Shown: positions 54,595 to 62,492 of the stretch, piece after piece | Layout of the letters: each line of letters starts with the position of its first letter | Position numbering within the stretch: position 1 is the stretch's first letter | From: Bosea sp. Tri-49 | GTDB taxonomy: Bacteria > Pseudomonadota > Alphaproteobacteria > Rhizobiales > Beijerinckiaceae | Direction: 5' to 3' | Length of the DNA stretch: 64,000 bases | Assembly: GCF_003952665.1 (NCBI RefSeq) | Contig: NZ_CP017946.1 | Location: 5,723,001-5,787,000 of the forward strand | Made by a program: the position numbers and the translations under genes | Notes under the pieces: generated by a model | Told to the model about the DNA's origin: nothing | Seen by the model: only the letters and a program-made list of their open reading frames with translations | The model's database searches: none

Positions 54595-55251
54595 CTACTC
54601 GAAGCAATCGTTGGGGTGACTGGCTGTTTGTAGGTCCAGAATCTGGTTCTTTGCGCTGCGCGCGACCATGGCGGTGATCGTCTCGAACAGCTCCCGCTTG
54701 GCCTCGTCGGCGCCGACCTCGCCGGTCGCGGCGGCATGCGACAACGCCTCGGCGGCGCCGAGCATGGCGCGCAAGCCCGCGGTCGGGATCGTCCGGCCTT
54801 CGGCGAAGGGTGCGAGCAGGGCGCGGCAGCGCTCCAGAAAGATCACGTCGCAGTCGCGCTTGACCGCAGCGAGCTCGGGCGAGCCCGCCAAGGCGGCGAC
54901 GACGCCGGGGATCTCGCGCCCCTGGGTCAGCACGCAGTCGACATAGGAGGAGGCGATCGCCCCGGCCTTGCCGGCAAGGCTCGCCTCGCTGCTGTCGAGC
55001 GCCGCACCCATGACCGCGTACTCCCGCAGGTCGAAGTCGCGATAGAGCGCGATCAGCAGGCCGCTGCGAGTGGTGAAGTGGTCGTAGACCACCGGCTTGG
55101 TGACGCCGGCCCGCTCGGCGAGGCGGCCGAGCGTCAAGGCATCGGTGCCTTCCTCCCCGACGATCCGCCAGGCGGTCGCGATGAGCTGGCGCTGGCGATC
55201 CTCGCGCGTCAGGCGCTGACGGCGCGGCCGATCGGTTTCAAGGCTTGACAT
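54595..55251 (-). CDS. TetR-family transcriptional regulator
   Basis: 218 residues. N-terminal HTH: AWRIVGEEGTDALTLGRLAE, RAGVTKPVVYDHFTTRSGLL; C-terminal ligand domain all helical. The only gene divergent from it is the quinone reductase at 55329, across 77 bases with an operator-like palindrome, so local repression of that gene, relieved by a quinone or electrophile, is the simplest reading. Confidence 0.93.
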   Translation of the reverse strand: MSSLETDRPRRQRLTREDRQRQLIATAWRIVGEEGTDALTLGRLAERAGVTKPVVYDHFTTRSGLLIALYRDFDLREYAVMGAALDSSEASLAGKAGAIASSYVDCVLTQGREIPGVVAALAGSPELAAVKRDCDVIFLERCRALLAPFAEGRTIPTAGLRAMLGAAEALSHAAATGEVGADEAKRELFETITAMVARSAKNQILDLQTASHPNDCFE

Positions 55252-55266
55252 ATCTTATGTACCAAA

Positions 55267-55277
55267 AGTAACTTACT
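55267..55277. promoter_or_regulatory. Probable TetR operator
   Basis: AGTAACTTACT is a perfect inverted repeat (AGTAA, C, TTACT) in the 77-base gap between the divergent TetR and quinone reductase genes, in a locally A/T-rich patch. ACTTAC/GTAAGT-like half sites are common for TetR regulators. Inference. Confidence 0.55.
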
Positions 55278-55328
55278 ACGAGTATATAGCGATTGCTGGC
55301 CGATCGCAATCACCACAGGAGACATCCC

Positions 55329-55934
55329 ATGCATGCCCTCGTCGTCGTCGCTCATCCCGATCCAGCCTCGCTCAGCCATGCCGTTGCGCAGGCGCTGGCC
55401 GACGGCGTCTCCGGCGCCGGCCATACCGTCGAGATCGCCGATCTCGCCAGGGAAGGCTTCGACCCGCGCTTTTCGCTAAACGATCTTTCCGTCCATCGCC
55501 GCGAGATTGCGCAGCCCGCCGACATCGCTGCCGAGCAGGCGCGGATCGACCGAGCCGATGCGCTGGTGCTGGTCTATCCGATCTACTGGTGGTCGATGCC
55601 GGCGCTGATGAAGGGCTGGATTGACCGCGTCTTCGCCAATGGCTGGGCTTATGACGAGCTCAAGGACATGAAGACGATCAAGAAGCTCGGGCATCTGCCG
55701 GTCCATCTCGTCGCGCTCGCCGGCGCCGACATGCGTACGTTCGCCCGCCACGGCTATTACGGCGCGATGAAGACGCAGATCGACCACGGCATCTTCGGCT
55801 ATTGCGGCGCGCCGGTCGTGACCTCGGAATTCCTGGTGCCGGTTCCGGACATGTCTGACCATCTCGACACGGCGCGGGCGCTCGGCGGCAAGGTGTTTGG
55901 TCTGGCGGCGAGCAAGACAGCCGAGGCGGCGTAG
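55329..55934 (+). CDS. NAD(P)H dehydrogenase (quinone) / flavodoxin-fold oxidoreductase
   Basis: 201 residues. Flavodoxin-like fold: ALVVVAHPDPASLSHAVAQ, ADALVLVYPIYWWSMPALMK with the WWSMPA flavin-pocket motif, GWIDRVFANGWAY, and ALAGADMRTFARHGYYGAM. Relatives reduce quinones by two electrons to avoid radicals. AGGAGA precedes ATG 55329. Under control of the divergent TetR. Confidence 0.93.
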   Translation: MHALVVVAHPDPASLSHAVAQALADGVSGAGHTVEIADLAREGFDPRFSLNDLSVHRREIAQPADIAAEQARIDRADALVLVYPIYWWSMPALMKGWIDRVFANGWAYDELKDMKTIKKLGHLPVHLVALAGADMRTFARHGYYGAMKTQIDHGIFGYCGAPVVTSEFLVPVPDMSDHLDTARALGGKVFGLAASKTAEAA

Positions 55935-55960
55935 TTCTGTCGTTCCAGACGCCGCGATGT

Positions 55961-56055
55961 CCGTCATGGTCGGGCTTGTCCCGACCATCCACGTCTTCGC
56001 TGGTCGAGACCTGAGTTCAAGACGTGGATGCTCGCCACAAGGGCGAGCATGACGG
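55961..56055. repeat. Palindromic element (GTCATGGTCGGGCTTG type)
   Basis: CCGTCATG at the left pairs with CATGACGG at the right. TGGTCGGGCTTGTCCCGACCA folds into an own hairpin, CCACGTCTT and AAGACGTGG pair, and a right-hand hairpin contains GCTCGCCACAAGGGCGAGC. So it is a three-hairpin compound. Ends and GGGCTTG core recall the elements at 531 and 62391. Confidence 0.82.
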
Positions 56056-56061
56056 GAAAGC

Positions 56062-56982
56062 TCAAGCCCGTCCGCGCACGCTCGCCTGCGGCTTCACCCG
56101 CATTTCGATGAAGTTGTGCAGCTCGGTCACGCGCCTGACCGGATCGAGCACCTCCTCGTCGAGGCCATGAGCCCAGGCGAGATCACGGCGAGAAGGATCG
56201 GCGTCGAGCGCGTCGAGATCGGCGAGCCAGGCCTCTGTATCGGCCTCGTCCTTGCGGAAGCCGCGCTCGATCAGGATCTTGCTGTGCCGCCGCAGGATCG
56301 TGGCGACGAGGCTGAGCGAGAATTCCGGATGGTACTGCACGCCCCAGAAGCTGCCGCCGTCCTGGCGGAACTCGGCGGCCTGGATCGGGCTCATCGCGTT
56401 CGAGGCGAGGATGGTCGCATCCGTAGGCGGCGCGACGATGCTGTCAAAATGGATCGCCGGCGCATCGAAGGCGGCGGGCCGGCCGGCGAGCAGCGGATGC
56501 CGGGCACCGGCTTCCGTCAGGCTGATCCGGCGGGCAAAGCCGATCTCGAGCCCGTTCGGATTGAGCGCAACCGTCCCGCCGGCAGCGACGGCGCCGATCT
56601 GGATGCCCCAGCACGAGCCAAAGCAGGGCGTGCCGCTCTTGTAGATCGCCCGCATCAGCTCGATCTGGCGCGTTACCGCCGGCTCGGGGCTGTGGATGTG
56701 CAACGAGGAGCCGGTCAGGGCGATGCCGTCATAGGAGGAAAGGCCGGCCCCATCGGGCAGATTGGCGCCCTCGTCGGCCGGCAGGCAGATATCTGTCACC
56801 AGCGATGGCTCGATCCGGCGCAATTCCGCCGCATAGGCTTCAGACGGAGTTGCGTTCCAGTCGCGGGCATATTCCTCGCGCTGCTCGCGCTTGTAGCCGT
56901 CGATGACGAGGACACGCAGCGGCTTGGGGCTGAACACGTTCATGGGGTCCTCGGCACGTTTGCGTGCGGCGACGGGCTGCAT
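56062..56982 (-). CDS. Class I glutamine amidotransferase-like protein (GMP synthase type)
   Basis: 306 residues. LRVLVIDGYKREQREEYARD starts the domain; the nucleophile elbow is GTPCFGSCWGIQIGAVAAGG and the His-Glu of the triad lies in VQYHPEFS. The last 60 residues are a helical tail (AWLADLDALDADPSRRDLAW). No synthetase partner is encoded next to it, so it may act on gamma-glutamyl compounds. Start: ATG 56982 has AGGAGG five bases upstream; ATG 56943 (MNVFSPKP) is an alternative. Confidence 0.87.
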   Translation of the reverse strand: MQPVAARKRAEDPMNVFSPKPLRVLVIDGYKREQREEYARDWNATPSEAYAAELRRIEPSLVTDICLPADEGANLPDGAGLSSYDGIALTGSSLHIHSPEPAVTRQIELMRAIYKSGTPCFGSCWGIQIGAVAAGGTVALNPNGLEIGFARRISLTEAGARHPLLAGRPAAFDAPAIHFDSIVAPPTDATILASNAMSPIQAAEFRQDGGSFWGVQYHPEFSLSLVATILRRHSKILIERGFRKDEADTEAWLADLDALDADPSRRDLAWAHGLDEEVLDPVRRVTELHNFIEMRVKPQASVRGRA

Positions 56983-57056
56983 TGCGCCTCCTCTCATAGG
57001 AGAAGCGCGGCGTGCAAGGCTATGCAAGCGCTTCGCTGACATGAGGATCATGCATC

Positions 57057-57965
57057 TTGCAGCCGGCCGCCTCCCTCCCGCAGCGAATCTGGGCCAATGC
57101 CTATGTCCTGCTGACGCTGACGACCCTGATGTGGGCGGGTAACGCCGTCGCCAGCCGGCTCGCCGTCGGCGAGATCGCGCCGATGACGCTGACCGCGCTG
57201 CGCTGGGTCCTGGTCTGCGCCGTCATGCCCTATTTGTTCCGCCAGGGCTTGCGCGAGCACTGGCCGGCACTGAGGGCGAACTGGCTCAAGGTGATCCTGC
57301 TCGGCGCCTTCGGCTTCACCGCCTTCAACACGCTGATGTACATCGCCGCCTATTCGACCACGGCGATCAACATCGGCATTCTTCAGGGCTCGATCCCGGT
57401 CTTCGTGCTGCTCGGCGCCTTCCTCGCCTTCCGCACGCCGATCGGCGGCCTGCAGGCGCTCGGCGTCACCGTCACCATCCTCGGCGTTCTGGTCACGGCG
57501 AGCCGCGGCGACTGGCACATCCTCGCGCAGCTCAGCTTCGTGCCCGGCGATCTCTGGATGATCATCGCCTGCGTGTTCTATGCCGGCTACACGGTTGGCA
57601 TCCGCACGCGCCCACCGATGCCGGGGCTGATCTTCTTCACCGCCATGGCGATTGTCGCCTGCGCGGTCTCGCTTCCGCTGCTCGGCGTCGAGATCGCGAC
57701 GGGCAAGGCCTTCTGGCCGACGGTGAAGGGCTGGCTCATCCTGATCTATGTCGTGATCGGTCCGTCGATCCTGTCGCAGCTCTTCTTCATGCGGGCGATC
57801 GAACTGATCGGCCCCGGCCGCGCCGGCGTCTTCGTCAACCTTGTGCCGGTGTTCGCGCCGCTGCTCGCCGTCGCGATCCTCAGCGAGCAGATCGCGCTCT
57901 ATCACGGCCTCGCGCTGGCGCTGGTGCTCGGCGGCATCTGGATCGCCGAGCGCAAGCTACGCTGA
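57057..57965 (+). CDS. EamA/DMT-superfamily transporter
   Basis: 302 residues with ten helices in two EamA halves (LTLTTLMWAGNAVASRLAVG at the first, VIGPSILSQLFFMRAIELIG at the ninth). AAYSTTAINIGILQGSIPVF and FVNLVPVFAPLLAVAILSEQ are the family's paired motifs. Drug/metabolite exporters of this kind often carry amino acids. No ATG is available; the TTG at 57057 fits, with GAGGATC upstream. Divergent from the amidotransferase. Confidence 0.9.
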   Translation: MQPAASLPQRIWANAYVLLTLTTLMWAGNAVASRLAVGEIAPMTLTALRWVLVCAVMPYLFRQGLREHWPALRANWLKVILLGAFGFTAFNTLMYIAAYSTTAINIGILQGSIPVFVLLGAFLAFRTPIGGLQALGVTVTILGVLVTASRGDWHILAQLSFVPGDLWMIIACVFYAGYTVGIRTRPPMPGLIFFTAMAIVACAVSLPLLGVEIATGKAFWPTVKGWLILIYVVIGPSILSQLFFMRAIELIGPGRAGVFVNLVPVFAPLLAVAILSEQIALYHGLALALVLGGIWIAERKLR

Positions 57966-58102
57966 GGCCGGTGCGGCGACCGCGGCAAGCGCGAGTTCAG
58001 GAGAGGGGCGGGCGCGTCGGTGATAGAGCCGTGCGCTAGGCGCGCCGGTCTCGCCGGCATCGATGGGCGCTGGCAGCCCGACGCTGCCGATCGGACAGAG
58101 TT

Positions 58103-58351
58103 TTACTTGGCGCGCCGGACCCGCGGCTTCTTCGCCGGCTCGCTTGGGAGCAACGCCGCGGCTGCGGCATCGGCCGCCTCCTTGGCGAGCCGCAGAGCGC
58201 GCAGCCTTACGGTCTTCTCGGCGACGGCGCGCTGCTCGGCGCGCACGGATTCGAGCGCGCTCTCCGCTTCTTCCCGCCGCTTCTCGACCTTGGCGAAGTT
58301 CCGTTCCGCCCGAAGCTTGGCGTCCTCGGCGGAGAGTCCCTTGGTTGCCAT
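58103..58351 (-). CDS. Small coiled-coil protein, unknown function
   Basis: 82 residues, mostly one charged helix with heptad character (EDAKLRAERNFAKVEKRREE, SALESVRAEQRAVAEKTVRL) and a Lys/Arg-rich tail (KKPRVRRAK). It starts 23 bases after rpsU on the same strand and is probably cotranscribed. Basic ends suggest RNA or ribosome contact, but this is inference. Confidence 0.78.
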   Translation of the reverse strand: MATKGLSAEDAKLRAERNFAKVEKRREEAESALESVRAEQRAVAEKTVRLRALRLAKEAADAAAAALLPSEPAKKPRVRRAK

Positions 58352-58374
58352 GGCTGCGGCTCCTCTGATCTAAA

Positions 58375-58635
58375 TCAGGCGACGGCCGGGCGCGGCGGCC
58401 GAACCGGACGCGGCTTCGGCTTGGGCGCGGCGATCAGACCCTCGCGCTGGGCCTGCTTGCGGGCGAGCTTGCGCGCGCGCCGGATGGCGTCAGCCTTCTC
58501 GCGCACGCGCTTCTCGGACGGCTTCTCATAGGCCGAACGCCGCTTCATCTCGCGAAACACGCCCTCGCGCTGCATCTTCTTCTTCAGGACGCGCAACGCC
58601 TGTTCGACATTGTTGTCGCGGACGAGAACCTGCAT
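58375..58635 (-). CDS. rpsU: 30S ribosomal protein S21
   Basis: 86 residues. [40 protein letters not shown] and [20 protein letters not shown] are canonical S21, with a Pro/Arg-rich C-terminal extension ([15 protein letters not shown]) typical of Alphaproteobacteria. S21 helps initiation on the 30S subunit. Followed by the small coiled-coil gene. Confidence 0.97.
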   Translation of the reverse strand: MQVLVRDNNVEQALRVLKKKMQREGVFREMKRRSAYEKPSEKRVREKADAIRRARKLARKQAQREGLIAAPKPKPRPVRPPRPAVA

Positions 58636-58671
58636 TCGGACTTCCTCGTGTAAATGTCTCTTGAAACAAAA

Positions 58672-58695
58672 AAGGGCCGGGTGATCCCGACCCTT
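58672..58695 (-). terminator. Intrinsic terminator of the cold-shock gene
   Basis: AAGGGCCGGG (58672-58681) and CCCGACCCTT (58686-58695) pair with one mismatch around a 4-base loop; on the minus strand the hairpin is followed by TTTTTTG. It lies about 88 bases after the cold-shock protein stop and 37 bases before the rpsU start, separating the two. Confidence 0.88.
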
Positions 58696-58782
58696 CCTCA
58701 GCTATCCTGCGCGGAGCGGGTCTGGCGCCGGTACATCCGCGGTCGCCTGCCCCTGATCTCTTATGCTGGACAGCGCGTCAGC

Positions 58783-58998
58783 TCACTCGGCGCGGAGATT
58801 GTCGGCCGACATCTTGCCCGAACGCTTGTCCTGGACGAGCTCGTACGAGATCTTCTGACCGTCGCGGAGGTCGCGCATGCCAGCGCGCTCGACGGCGCTG
58901 ATGTGAACGAACACGTCCTGACCGCCATCATCCGGCTGAATGAAGCCGAAACCCTTGGTCCCGTTGAACCATTTCACTGTGCCACTGGCCATAGTCAT
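58783..58998 (-). CDS. cspA: Cold-shock domain protein
   Basis: 71 residues. The RNP motifs KGFGFIQPDDGGQDVFVHIS are complete (RNP1 KGFGFI, RNP2 VFVHIS) with GTVKWFNGTKGFG at the start. It binds single-stranded nucleic acid. The TM-A start at 58998 or 58992 cannot be told apart. It has a long leader, as cold-shock genes often have, with the promoter element at 59146-59151 about 150 bases upstream. Confidence 0.96.
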   Translation of the reverse strand: MTMASGTVKWFNGTKGFGFIQPDDGGQDVFVHISAVERAGMRDLRDGQKISYELVQDKRSGKMSADNLRAE

Positions 58999-59122
58999 AT
59001 TCCTTCTTGCGAGTGGTAATTCACACGCAGCCGCATGCCGCGCATGTTTTCGATTTGAGCAGGAAGGTCGTCAGCGGTGCGCAGAAGCGCGGGCCAATTC
59101 GTTCGGCCTACATCGAATGCTA

Positions 59123-59151
59123 CAAATGGGGGTTTGTCCCTGATTTGTCAA
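59123..59151 (-). promoter_or_regulatory. Possible cold-shock gene promoter
   Basis: On the minus strand a perfect TTGACA lies at 59151-59146; the matching -10 region around 59128-59123 is only CATTTG-like, so the -35 call is firm and the -10 weak. The implied leader of about 120 bases before the start codon fits a cold-shock gene with a regulatory 5' RNA. Confidence 0.4.
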
Positions 59152-59218
59152 TGCAACTTTGTCGTGCATCATCGGAGTGCAACGGCTGCTCGCCGCGGCT
59201 CCTGCCGATTCAATGGTG

Positions 59219-60223
59219 CTAGCGCAAACTCTCCACCGCCAGCCGCGCCACTGCGGCATGGGCCGCCTCGCGGTCTATCTCGCCGACTTGAGCGCCGGCG
59301 AGATAGACCGCGATGGCGAAGCGGCGGCCATCTGGCAGGGTGACGATGCCGATATCGTTGGTGGCGTGGTTGAGCCCGTCGGCGCTCGGTCCGAGGCCCG
59401 TCTTGTGAGCGAAGCGCGCGCCTTTCGGCAGGCCGGCCTTGATACGGTTCGGGCCGGTCTTAGCTTCGAGCATGATCTTGTCGAGCAGAGCGGCATGGGC
59501 GGGATCGCGCAGCCAGGTGCCCTTGGCGAGGCCTTCGAGGAAGGCGATCGAGGCCTCGGGCGACGCAGCATCGCGCTTGTCGGTCAGCGTCGCCGCGAGC
59601 CGCTTCTTGCGCTCGGCCGCGGGAATTGCACCGATCGCCGCATAGAACCTGGCGGTGTCGATCGCCTGGTCCCAGCCATAGCCGGGAAGCCCCAGGATCT
59701 CGGGCTGGAAGACGCGCTCATAGCGGTCGACCGAGATGCCGCTGACGCCGCCATCCTTGAGGATGGCCGTCAGCGCCTGCGGCCCGCCGATCAGGCGCAG
59801 CAAGAGGTCGGCGGCGGTGTTGTCGCTCTCGGCGGTCGAGCGGGTCAGGAGCTCGCGCAGCGGATAGTCGTTGCGCTCGCCCTTGAAGGCCTTGGCGAGC
59901 GGGCTGTGATAGAGCGAGAGATCGTTGCGGGTAACGGTGATTGTCTGGTCGAGCTTTAGTTTTCCGGCCTCGACCGCCTGCAGCACGCCGATTGCCAGCG
60001 GCAGCTTGAACACGCTCTGCAGCGGGAAGGGTTCGCTCCCGCGATGCGACCAGCTCTTGCGGTCCTTGAGATCGATCAGGCCGACGCCGAGGCGGCCCTT
60101 CGTGCCCTGCTCGATCGTTCTGATGCCGCTGTCGAGCCTGGCCTTGTCCCAGTCGGCGAAGGCGGGGGAGGCGGCAAGTCCGGCGAGAGTGAAGGCGAGG
60201 GCGCAGGCTAGGCGGGTCGGCAT
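59219..60223 (-). CDS. bla: Class A beta-lactamase
   Basis: 334 residues with signal peptide MPTRLACALAFTLAGLAASP. All class A motifs are present: SVFK (Ser70, Lys73), SDN (133-135), Glu169 in DRYERV as the deacylating acid and HKTG (273-276). The sequence after it is longer than TEM-type enzymes and recalls the PER/VEB/CfxA side of class A, but that subgrouping is by eye. Its SD, AGGGGA, lies inside the hairpin described at 60231-60254, directly before the ATG, so expression may be restrained. Confidence 0.95.
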   Translation of the reverse strand: MPTRLACALAFTLAGLAASPAFADWDKARLDSGIRTIEQGTKGRLGVGLIDLKDRKSWSHRGSEPFPLQSVFKLPLAIGVLQAVEAGKLKLDQTITVTRNDLSLYHSPLAKAFKGERNDYPLRELLTRSTAESDNTAADLLLRLIGGPQALTAILKDGGVSGISVDRYERVFQPEILGLPGYGWDQAIDTARFYAAIGAIPAAERKKRLAATLTDKRDAASPEASIAFLEGLAKGTWLRDPAHAALLDKIMLEAKTGPNRIKAGLPKGARFAHKTGLGPSADGLNHATNDIGIVTLPDGRRFAIAVYLAGAQVGEIDREAAHAAVARLAVESLR

Positions 60224-60254
60224 GAAAAATCCCCTGTGGCGGACGCCACAGGGG
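60224..60254 (-). terminator. Intrinsic terminator of hicBA that overlaps the bla ribosome-binding site
   Basis: Read on the minus strand: CCCCTGTGGC, loop GTCC, GCCACAGGGG (60254 to 60231, perfect 10-bp stem), then ATTTTTC and the bla ATG. It is 27 bases past the hicA stop. Its 3' arm supplies the AGGGGA that is bla's only Shine-Dalgarno candidate. Confidence 0.85.
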
Positions 60255-60281
60255 AGGGTGATTGCGGCGCGGTTTGGGCGC

Positions 60282-60476
60282 TTAAAAGGCTTTCGGCAGA
60301 CCTGCCTGTTTCAGGATCTCATTGGCAGTGTGCCGGGACTTCGTGCCGGCGTCGAGCGAGACCTGTTTCTGGGTCTCCGGATGGCGCCATATCTCGTGGT
60401 CGCCCTTGGCCGGTCGATAATACTCGTAGCCCGCCTTGCGCAGGATACGTTTGAGACGCGGGCCGATCTCGACCAT
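60282..60476 (-). CDS. hicA: HicA-like type II toxin (mRNA interferase)
   Basis: 64 residues with the double-stranded-RNA-binding-like fold of HicA: RLKRILRKAGYEYYRPAKGD, the catalytic His in GDHEIWRHP, VSLDAGTKSRHTANEILKQA. It cuts mRNA when free of its antitoxin. ATG overlaps the last base of the preceding HicB-like gene (TGATG). Gene order antitoxin first is less common than HicA first but well known. Confidence 0.88.
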   Translation of the reverse strand: MVEIGPRLKRILRKAGYEYYRPAKGDHEIWRHPETQKQVSLDAGTKSRHTANEILKQAGLPKAF

Positions 60477-60694
60477 CAGGCCGCCTGGACGATGTCCGAG
60501 ACCTTGATGTCGAGATCGAGCCGAAGCTCTTCCTCGGTTTCCAGGAAATCCGGCACGAGCAGCTTCAGCCGCTCGCGCAGGGCTTCGATCGTCTCGGCCT
60601 CGGTGACGATACCGGCATCGCTGGTCGAGCTGGCGTACCAGACGCCGGCTTCATCGTCGCGGCGGACATCGAAGGTGACGATGCGCATGCGCAA
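60476..60694 (-). CDS. HicB-like antitoxin of the DUF1902 type
   Basis: 72 residues. DEAGVWYASSTSDAGIVTEA and ETIEALRERLKLLVPDFLE show the degenerate RNase-H-like partner fold of HicB; the WYAS-SDxxGIVTEAET pattern matches DUF1902. It lacks a DNA-binding tail, so autoregulation must come from the complex or elsewhere. Together with hicA it forms the two-gene toxin-antitoxin unit that ends at the hairpin. ATG 60694 or 60688. Confidence 0.85.
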   Translation of the reverse strand: MRMRIVTFDVRRDDEAGVWYASSTSDAGIVTEAETIEALRERLKLLVPDFLETEEELRLDLDIKVSDIVQAA

Positions 60695-60745
60695 TTCTCC
60701 GTTCCGGAGAGATATAGCACGCGCAACGCCGTCTCGCAGCGGCCT

Positions 60746-62335
60746 TCAGAACTTCAGCCGGCGCGCCCGCTTGACCATCGGGATCTCGTGGATCTTGGCG
60801 AGCAGCTCGTCGGAGACCGGCTCGTCGACGGCGACATAGCAGATCGCGTCCCCGCCCGGCTTGTCGCGGCCGAGATTGAAGGTCGCGACGTTGACCCCGG
60901 CAGCGCCGAGCAGCGAGCCGAAGGCGCCGATGAAGCCCGGCTTGTCGGCATTGCGGACATAGAGCATGTGCGGCGCGAACTCGGCGTCGACCTGGATGTC
61001 GCGGATCTCGATGATGCGCGGCTTGCCGTCATGGAAGACGGTGCCCGAGGCATGGCGCGGCATGTCCTCGGCCTCGACGACGATGCGGATGACGCTTTCG
61101 AGATTGCCGGCGACCTCGCGGGTCAATTCCTCGACGACGATGCCCTTCTCCTTCGCCACCATGGCCGAGTTGACCATGTTGATCTCGGGCAGGAACGGCC
61201 GCAGCACGCCGGTGATCGCCGCAGCCGAGATCGCCTTGAGGTTGAGGCTCGCGACCGCGCCCTCGTACTCGATCCGGATGCCCTTGACCGGCGCCTCGGT
61301 GAGCTGGCCGAGGAAGGAGCCGAGCTTCTCGGCGAGGTCGACGAAGGGCTTGATCCGCGGCGCCTCTTCTGCCGAGATCGAGGGGAAGTTCACCGCATTG
61401 GTGATCGCGCCCTTGAGCAGATAATCGCTCATCTGCTCGGCGACCTGCAGGGCGACGTTCTCCTGCGCCTCATTGGTCGAGGCGCCGAGATGCGGGGTGC
61501 AGACGACGTTGTCGAGGCCGAACAGCGGGTTCGTCTCGGCCGGCTCGGCCGAGAACACGTCGAAGGCGGCGCCCGCGACATGGCCGGACTTGATGAGGTC
61601 GGCGAGCGCGGCTTCGTCGACGAGGCCGCCACGGGCGCAGTTGATGATCCGCACGCCCTTCTTGGTCTTGGCGAGATTCTCGGCCGAGAGGATGTTCTTG
61701 GTCATCGCCGTCATCGGCACGTGCAGCGTGATGAAGTCGGCGCGCTTCAGGAGATCGTCGAGCTCGACCTTCTCGACGCCCAGCTGCACCGCCCGCTCCG
61801 GCGAGAGATAGGGGTCGAAGGCGATGACGCGCATGCGCAGGCCGATGGCGCGCTCGGCCACGATCGAGCCGATATTGCCGCAGCCGATCAGGCCGAGCGT
61901 CTTGGCCGTGATCTCGACGCCCATGAAGCGGTTCTTCTCCCACTTCCCGGCCTGGGTCGAGGCGTCAGCCGAGGGGATCTGCCGGGCGAGCGCGAACATC
62001 ATCGCGATGGCGTGCTCGGCGGTGGTGATCGAGTTGCCGAAGGGCGTGTTCATCACGATCACGCCGCGGCTGGTCGCGGCGGGTATCTCGACATTGTCGA
62101 CGCCGATGCCGGCGCGGCCGATCACCTTCAGCCTGGTCGCGGCTTCCAGCAGCTTGGCGGTGGCCTTGGTCGCCGAGCGGATGGCGAGGCCGTCATAGTC
62201 GCCGATCACAGCGGCGAGCTTGTCCTTGTCCTTGCCGAGGTTCGGATCGAAGGTCACGTCGATGCCGCGATCCCGAAAGATCTGCACGGCGGCGGGGGAG
62301 AGGGCGTCGGAGATCAGGACGCGGGGTTTGGTCAT
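60746..62335 (-). CDS. serA: D-3-phosphoglycerate dehydrogenase (long form)
   Basis: 529 residues. NAD-binding TLGLIGCGNIGSIVAERAIG, substrate and catalytic regions INCARGGLVDEAALADLI (Arg), AFDVFSAEP and CTPHLGASTNEAQENV (His), the intervening ASB domain and the C-terminal ACT domain (MLYVRNADKPGFIGAFGSLL). First step of serine synthesis. ATG 62335 gives MTKPRVLIS; longer readings enter the repeat upstream. Behind serC, 157 bases apart. Confidence 0.97.
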   Translation of the reverse strand: MTKPRVLISDALSPAAVQIFRDRGIDVTFDPNLGKDKDKLAAVIGDYDGLAIRSATKATAKLLEAATRLKVIGRAGIGVDNVEIPAATSRGVIVMNTPFGNSITTAEHAIAMMFALARQIPSADASTQAGKWEKNRFMGVEITAKTLGLIGCGNIGSIVAERAIGLRMRVIAFDPYLSPERAVQLGVEKVELDDLLKRADFITLHVPMTAMTKNILSAENLAKTKKGVRIINCARGGLVDEAALADLIKSGHVAGAAFDVFSAEPAETNPLFGLDNVVCTPHLGASTNEAQENVALQVAEQMSDYLLKGAITNAVNFPSISAEEAPRIKPFVDLAEKLGSFLGQLTEAPVKGIRIEYEGAVASLNLKAISAAAITGVLRPFLPEINMVNSAMVAKEKGIVVEELTREVAGNLESVIRIVVEAEDMPRHASGTVFHDGKPRIIEIRDIQVDAEFAPHMLYVRNADKPGFIGAFGSLLGAAGVNVATFNLGRDKPGGDAICYVAVDEPVSDELLAKIHEIPMVKRARRLKF

Positions 62336-62390
62336 CGGGATGGCTCCGGCTGCGCGCCGCAAGCGGTCGCGCGCGTGAATGGGGTCTGGC

Positions 62391-62484
62391 GTCATGGCCG
62401 GGCTTGACCCGGCCATCTCGGGACGCGAAGGCGCGGGAGGGCGCCTCTTTCGTAATGAGATGGTCGGCTCAAGGCCGACCATGA
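62391..62484. repeat. Palindromic element (GTCATGGCCGGGCTTG type)
   Basis: GTCATGGCC at the left and GGCCGACCATGAC at the right pair imperfectly; GGCCGGGCTTGACCCGGCC and GGTCGGCTCAAGGCCGACC each fold on their own. It fills most of the serC-serA gap on the transcribed strand. Same family as 531-573 and 55961-56055, judged by ends and the GGGCTTG core. Confidence 0.82.
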
Positions 62485-62492
62485 CGGCCTGA

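Noticed and set aside
54413..54607. Short frame between the SRPBCC and TetR genes
   Set aside because: No Shine-Dalgarno site or known fold and it covers two hairpins of a convergent gap.
58999..59218. Possible small RNA between bla and the cold-shock gene
   Set aside because: The region is better explained as the long leader and promoter of the cold-shock gene; no terminator of its own was seen.
60231..60254. Reading the bla start as further downstream to remove the clash with the hairpin
   Set aside because: The signal peptide begins at this ATG; a later start would remove it, and no other SD is present.
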